DNA from: DATDRQ01 sp035291645
GTDB lineage: Bacteria; Chloroflexota; Anaerolineae; Anaerolineales; UBA4823
Direction of reading: 5' to 3'
Length of the DNA: 10,023 bases
Assembly (NCBI GenBank): GCA_035291645.1
Contig: DATDRQ010000043.1
Location: 1-10,023 of the forward strand
In this document: piece after piece, positions 5,865 to 10,023 of the stretch
Layout of the letters: each line of letters begins with the position of its first letter
Numbering within the stretch: position 1 is the stretch's first letter
Program-made: the position numbers and the translations under genes
Notes under the pieces: model-generated
Told to the model about the DNA's origin: nothing
What the model saw: the letters and a program-made list of their open reading frames with translations, nothing else
Databases searched by the model: none

Positions 5865-7994
5865 AGAGGAATTCACCAGGATACCCAGGTCCGGCAGAGA
5901 CTGGGCAGCCGCGGCCAGGCCGGGAGGGAGCAGGCCCATGGCAGCCAGACTGATCCCGACCACGTTGTAGAGGCCGGTAAAGCCGATATTCATCTTGACC
6001 ACGCCCAGGGTGCGCCGGGCGATGCGCAGCGCCTGCGGGACCAGCCGCCAGTCATCCCTCAGCAGGGCGATGTGGGCGGCTTCGATGGCGATCCCGCTGC
6101 CGGCTGCCCCCATGGCGATGCCCACGTCAGCCTGCGCCAGGGCTGGAGCATCGTTTACTCCATCGCCGACCATCACCACGGTGTGGCCGCGCGCCTGGTA
6201 TTCCTTGACGATGGCGATCTTATCCTCAGGCAGCAGATCGGCCCGATAGGGGATGCCGAGCAGCCCGGCGAGCGCCGCGGCGCTGCGCGGATTGTCCCCG
6301 GTTAACAGCTCGATCTGGCGCAGGCCCATCGCCTGGGTTTCCCGGATGGCCCCCGGAACCTCTTCACGCAGCGTATCCTCTACGGCGATCACCCCAACCG
6401 GCTGCTCGTCCGAAGAAATGAACAGCAAGGTCTTACCACGTGCCTGTAGATCTTCTGTCTTGGAATAGATGCCAGTCTTTGAGTGTTCCGGGTGTGACAC
6501 GATCCAGTTTCGCCTGCCGACCATCACCTGGCTGCCGTTTACCCGGGCGCGGACGCCCATCCCGGGCAGGGCTTCGAAGGCCTGCGGTTCGAGCAGCGGG
6601 ATGCCTTGCGCGCTGGCCGCGGCGCGCACCGCCTCAGCCAGCGGGTGTTCGGAATAGCGCTCGGCGGAAGCGGCCAGCTGCAGGAGGTAAGCTTCTGGAG
6701 TTGGCAACCCATTTGCCGGGAGCAAGCTCTCCAGGGTTACAACGTCCGTAACCCGCGGTTTACCAAGGGTCAGGGTGCCGGTCTTGTCGATCAGAAGTAC
6801 GTCCGCTTTCGCCAGGATCTCGAGATACTTGCCGCCCTTGATCAGGAGACCCTGCCTGGCGCCCGCCCCGACGGAAGCCAGGATGGCGATCGGGGTAGCC
6901 AGAGCGAACGAGCAGGAGCAGGCGACCACCAGGACCGCCACGCTTGCCAGCGGATCCCGGCTGATCAGATAAGTCAGCAGGGCGATGCCCGCCACAATGG
7001 GTAAGTAATAGGCTGAAAAGCGGTCCGCCAGGCGCTGCACCTCGCCCCGGTTGGCCTCGGCTTCCTCCACCAGCCGGACCACCCGGCCAAAAGTGGTATT
7101 CGCGGCCACCTGGGTGGCGCGCACCCTCAGGCTGCCCAGACTGGTCAGCGTCGCGGCAAACACTCGCGCCCCCGGTCCGGCTTCGAACGGCATACTTTCG
7201 CCGGTGATATTCGACTGGTCGATGGTGGCAACCCCCGCGACGACTTCTCCGTCTACCGGGATGATCTCGCCTGGGCGGACGACGACTGTCTCGCCAACCT
7301 GGACCTGTGCGATCGGGACGACTACCTCTTCACCGCGCCTAATCACCCGTGCGGTTTGGGGGGCTAAGCGGTTCAGATCCTTCACCGCCTGGCGGGCGCG
7401 CTCGGCCGTGAAGCGCTCGACGTAATCGCCGACTCGCATGAAGAACGCTACCACGGCCGCGGTCGCCCACTCGCCGACGACCAGCGCGGCCAGCACTCCC
7501 AGGGTCATCAGGCTGTGAGCGATGACCTGGCCGCGCAGCGTCGCTTTAAAAACATTGCGGAAGACCGGGTACCCGATGGCGAGAACGATCGCCAATCCAA
7601 CCGGCCAGGGGAGGCGCGCGGTGAGCGCATCGAACAGGCCCAGGCCTTCGCCGATCACGGCGGCGAACAGCACCACGCCGAACAGCAGGCCGAGCAGGAT
7701 CAGGAACTGGCGCGAAAAACCGGGCGATTGGGTGGGCGAATCCTTTGGCAAGGTTTCAGCGGGGACGGCATAACCGGCTTCGGCGACGGCCTTGCGTATA
7801 GCCGCCAGGTCCAGGTCCCCGGTCTCATGACGAATGATGGCCTTCTCCGCCCCGAGCAGCACGTCGACGGACTCCACGCCGGGCAGCCGTGCGAGGGCAT
7901 GCTGGACGTGCCGGGTGCAGTCGGCGCAGTCCATGCCCTGGATGGGGACTTCGGTGATCTCGTATTCCACTTCTACCTTACCGATAATAAGCAA
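5844..7994 (-). CDS. P1B-type heavy-metal-transporting ATPase with a CSC transport motif
   Basis: 716 residues, full length for a heavy-metal ATPase that exports metal across the membrane using ATP. An HMA domain at 14-77 carries Gly-Met-Asp-Cys-Ala-Asp-Cys (Cys23, Cys26). Eight membrane helices are expected (about 96-114, 130-146, 158-174, 176-190, 327-345, 349-371, 670-688 and 690-707). The actuator motif Thr-Gly-Glu-Ser is at 264-267, phosphorylation site Asp403 lies in Asp-Lys-Thr-Gly-Thr, His450-Pro451 is the P1B nucleotide motif, and Thr-Gly-Asp-Asn (565-568) and Gly-Asp-Gly-Val-Asn-Asp-Ala-Pro (610-617) complete the P-domain. Membrane helix 6 reads Cys359-Ser360-Cys361 instead of Cys-Pro-Cys. 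Helix 7 has a copper-like Tyr-Asn (676-677), and helix 8 has Pro-Asp-Leu-Gly (701-704) with Asn-Ser-Ser, so the metal cannot be assigned. The TTG at 7994 is the longest start. A GTG at 7970 (residue 9), with AAGG five bases upstream, may be the true start. Confidence 0.92.
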   Translation of the reverse strand: MLIIGKVEVEYEITEVPIQGMDCADCTRHVQHALARLPGVESVDVLLGAEKAIIRHETGDLDLAAIRKAVAEAGYAVPAETLPKDSPTQSPGFSRQFLILLGLLFGVVLFAAVIGEGLGLFDALTARLPWPVGLAIVLAIGYPVFRNVFKATLRGQVIAHSLMTLGVLAALVVGEWATAAVVAFFMRVGDYVERFTAERARQAVKDLNRLAPQTARVIRRGEEVVVPIAQVQVGETVVVRPGEIIPVDGEVVAGVATIDQSNITGESMPFEAGPGARVFAATLTSLGSLRVRATQVAANTTFGRVVRLVEEAEANRGEVQRLADRFSAYYLPIVAGIALLTYLISRDPLASVAVLVVACSCSFALATPIAILASVGAGARQGLLIKGGKYLEILAKADVLLIDKTGTLTLGKPRVTDVVTLESLLPANGLPTPEAYLLQLAASAERYSEHPLAEAVRAAASAQGIPLLEPQAFEALPGMGVRARVNGSQVMVGRRNWIVSHPEHSKTGIYSKTEDLQARGKTLLFISSDEQPVGVIAVEDTLREEVPGAIRETQAMGLRQIELLTGDNPRSAAALAGLLGIPYRADLLPEDKIAIVKEYQARGHTVVMVGDGVNDAPALAQADVGIAMGAAGSGIAIEAAHIALLRDDWRLVPQALRIARRTLGVVKMNIGFTGLYNVVGISLAAMGLLPPGLAAAAQSLPDLGILVNSSRLLRQK

Positions 7995-8134
7995 ATTCTT
8001 GGCTGCTTAATGATTGAATTCTGATAGATTGTACTATGATTTCTTAACGGGTTTTTATGTCCCTTTTATTAATGAATTCCAGGCGAAAATAGTGATATAT
8101 TGTACAAGCCGAGAAGTTTATCAGCTAGGCGCAT

Positions 8135-8163
8135 TTTTCAGGGTGGAAATCATTGGGGATAAT
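8135..8163 (+). promoter_or_regulatory. Candidate promoter of the prodomain-protein gene
   Basis: -35-like TTTTCA (8135-8140), 17-base spacer, and -10 GATAAT (8158-8163, five of six). This would give a leader of about 50 bases that includes AAGGAG (8209-8214) ten bases before the ATG at 8222. The divergent region 7995-8221 is AT-rich and should also hold the ATPase promoter on the minus strand, but I find no convincing -35/-10 pair for it. Confidence 0.4.
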
Positions 8164-8221
8164 GTTTTTCTCAGCTTGAGCTTAACGGGATCGCATAAGA
8201 TGGAGAAGGAGCGAATTCCCT

Positions 8222-9470
8222 ATGAACACCCGCAGAGCATTCCAACTGATCATACTGCTGGCCGGGTTGATTCTTGCCATCCTCGGCTTACGCTCCGTCC
8301 TGGGTTTGCGAGCAGGAGGCGCAATTGAAAATGCGTATTCCTACCCGCCGCCTCCGGTCTCACCAACTTCAGGCTCAGCGCCTGATGGGGTGGGACCCTA
8401 CCCACCGCCCTCAACTCCTGCGCCCGTCCCGACGCCTGTGCCGAACCAGAAACTTTCACCGGAAGCTCAAAAGGCGGTCGCCTATATCTCCGAAAAGGAG
8501 CAGATCGATCCTAAGTTCCTAGTCGTAGATGCTGACCACCCAACTGAGTATCCCAACCTGGGCCGTCGATTCCAGGTGGTTTCTATGCTCGACCCGCGCC
8601 CGGGAGGAGAAGGCTATAAACTCCTGGTTGACCTTGACACCGGAGAAATAATCATGGACATCGTTTCGTTGCTGGAGGCAGAAAGAGCAGTCCGCGTCAT
8701 AAAGTACGGCAAGTACGATCAATCGCTGCACGAAGAGCTGCAAACGTTGAAAGACGAGGACCTGGTCAAGGTCGTCATCTGGGTGACTTCCGAATCGGGT
8801 GAGGATATGTACCAGATCGAGGCCGAGGCATTCGCGGCGCTGGCCGACAAATACCCGGAGGCGAAGGCGGCGATGGAAAAAAGCGGCGTGCCTTATGATG
8901 TTGAAGATGATGAGCTGAGAGATAAACTGCACCAAGAGTATATCCAGCTCATCCGCGCCCCCGTTGAAAAGCGCAAACAGCCGCTGCTTGAGACTCTGGA
9001 GGCGGCCGGTTACGAATCGACCAGCCCGGAGGGTCTACCGGCGATATACGTATCCCTGACTAAGAAAGACCTGCTCGAAATCGCGGATCGTGACGATGTG
9101 GGCTTCATCAGCTTGGACGAAGGCTTTATCGAGCAAGAAACACTGGATAACTCGGTACCTTCAAGCGGAGCGCCGGCCGCTGAGCTGGTCCAATGTCAGC
9201 GAGGACGCCGTGCGGATCACCTTCAACGGCAGCCGGGTAGACTATTGTTACACGAAGGCCTACAACCGCGGCAAAGCCGCCATCACAATCGATGGAGTCC
9301 ATAAAGGTTTCCTGGACCTTTACTCCCCGACCATCCAGTGGCAGGTGTGCAGCGCCTACAGCAACCTGGGAGCCGGCGCGCACACCTTCCACGTCTCGGT
9401 GTCCGGGATGAAGAATTCGCAGTCCAGCGATTATTACGTGGACGTCGACAAGATCGTCATTTCCCCTTAG
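8222..9470 (+). pseudogene. Membrane-anchored protease-prodomain-like protein, frameshifted before its C-terminal jellyroll-like domain
   Basis: The first frame runs 8222-9304 (360 residues). It has an uncleaved or signal-anchor helix (8-29), a Pro-rich linker (about 41-76), a PepSY-like stretch (about 80-155, Leu-Val-Asp-Leu-Asp-Thr-Gly-Glu) and a region resembling an S8 peptidase prodomain (165-300), ending in Leu-Asp-Asn-Ser-Val-Pro at 308-313. After about residue 316 this frame turns into Arg/Gln/His-rich sequence without domain character. The frame one base on (about 9165-9470) instead gives a coherent C-terminal domain: Val-Arg-Ile-Thr-Phe-Asn-Gly-Ser-Arg, then Ile-Asp-Gly-Val, Asp-Leu-Tyr-Ser, and an ending in Val-Asp-Val-Asp-Lys-Ile-Val-Ile. 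This pattern is common in jellyroll, carbohydrate-binding-like tails of secreted Chloroflexota proteins. The shift lies around 9160-9180. No S8 catalytic domain is present between the two parts. AAGGAG ten bases before the ATG supports the start. Confidence 0.7.
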
Positions 9471-9543
9471 GTGAATGACCGGCAGATTGATTCGTTGTTA
9501 ATTATCCGGGATAGCCCATCGATAAGGCTGAGAGTTCTCCTTC

Positions 9544-10023
9544 ATGAATAATATTGTCGTTGCAATGTGTCTGGCCCTGGCTTTATTTTCCCTGCCGGGC
9601 TGTGAGAGGACAGTCATGCCGGAGTCGCCGATCAAGACCGAAGTGGTTCCGTCCCCTGACGATTCAGCCACTCACGGTAAAGAGTCAGAATCGCAGGAAT
9701 TGTCATGGACGTCCCTGGAGAGGATGATCACAGATAATAGTTTAATTGCGGAAAAAATTCAAGAAGCCGGATCTGCGTATCTTCGCAAGGTCTCAGGACT
9801 TCGAGGAGCAGGGCGAGTTCACCAGTTTGAAAGAAGTTGCGGATCGCCTGCGCGATTTCGACTACGAGCATTCTTTTGCCATCCTGGTCCTCGAAGGCGA
9901 AGGTGTCGTCAGGACGGACCTTGTGACGGTTACGGAGATACTCCGGCAAGGGGGCCGTGTGATCGTCCGCGCAGAGTTCCCCGGCCCATTAAAGGAGAAC
10001 GAAGAGGTAGGGACCCTGGTTAC
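9544..10023 (+). pseudogene. Lipoprotein with possible PrcB-like domain, frameshifted at an A-run and cut by the window edge
   Basis: The ATG at 9544 opens a lipoprotein signal: a hydrophobic stretch ending in the lipobox Leu-Pro-Gly-Cys, with Cys20 as the acylation site. The n-region unusually lacks Lys/Arg. A polar Pro/Ser/Glu linker follows. The frame is good until about residue 72, then becomes Arg/Cys/Gly-rich. The frame one base on continues cleanly from about 9752 to the edge, with Lys-Pro-Asp-Leu-Arg-Ile-Phe-Ala and later Phe-Ala-Ile-Leu-Val-Leu, Val-Thr-Glu-Ile-Leu-Arg-Gln-Gly-Gly-Arg-Val-Ile-Val and Glu-Val-Gly-Thr-Leu-Val. The switch coincides with a run of six A (9752-9757); five A would restore one continuous frame. 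The alternation of strands and the Gly-Gly turn resemble the PrcB C-terminal family, a tentative match. The Shine-Dalgarno is weak (GAGAG, 9530-9534). The gap 9471-9543 shows no promoter or terminator I trust. Confidence 0.6.

Noticed and set aside
8028..8105. Repeated ATTGTAC (8028-8034, 8099-8105), and TTGTACTA shared with the XRE operator region
   Set aside because: Seven- and eight-base matches are expected by chance in a window of this size. The palindrome seen at 935-952 is not reproduced here.
8014..8328. Open frame across the ATPase/prodomain-protein intergenic region
   Set aside because: It starts at a TTG with no Shine-Dalgarno, has no recognisable composition, runs through the likely promoter of the 8222 gene and overlaps that gene's signal sequence.
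9728..9949. 73-residue open frame on the minus strand near the right edge
   Set aside because: It is antisense to the coherent plus-strand lipoprotein reading and has no ribosome binding site or recognisable domain.

Overview
The window looks like a chromosomal segment of a GC-rich, free-living bacterium. The best guess is a Chloroflexota of the Anaerolineae type. That placement is inferred from the mix of genes: a secreted subtilase ending in an Ile-Pro-Ala-Val-Leu tail, a proline-rich membrane-anchored protein with a protease-prodomain-like region, a multihaem-type cytochrome precursor and a MurJ flippase. No marker gene confirms it. I see no phage, transposon, CRISPR array or plasmid function.

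Layout. Positions 1-1420 are all minus strand. They hold a cytochrome c precursor cut by the left edge (1-176), an XRE/cupin regulator just upstream of it (210-905) with a near-consensus sigma-70 promoter and a palindrome on its -10 box, then an intrinsic terminator (1041-1072) closing a tandem tRNA-Ser(GCT)/tRNA-Ser(TGA) unit that has its own promoter (1392-1420). Positions 1531-2575 (minus) hold a YnfA-family membrane protein and a hemerythrin-domain protein. Their upstream region (2576-2747) is shared with the divergent plus-strand pair murJ (2748-4265) and a secreted S8 peptidase (4297-5823). The peptidase converges almost end to end with a minus-strand P1B-type metal ATPase (5844-7994). 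After a divergent AT-rich region (7995-8221), two plus-strand genes for exported proteins follow. Both are broken by apparent +1 frameshifts: a membrane-anchored protease-prodomain-like protein with a C-terminal jellyroll-like domain (8222-9470), and a lipoprotein with a possible PrcB-like domain that runs off the right edge (9544-10023).

How it fits together. The genes do not form one obvious pathway. The themes are the cell envelope and extracytoplasmic proteins (MurJ, subtilase, prodomain protein, lipoprotein), metal or redox handling (metal ATPase, hemerythrin, cytochrome) and translation (two serine tRNAs). All intergenic gaps are under 300 bases. The most notable points are the two frameshifted exported-protein genes side by side and the metal ATPase, whose transport site reads Cys-Ser-Cys instead of Cys-Pro-Cys. 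I do not see convincing evidence for a wholly new multi-gene system.
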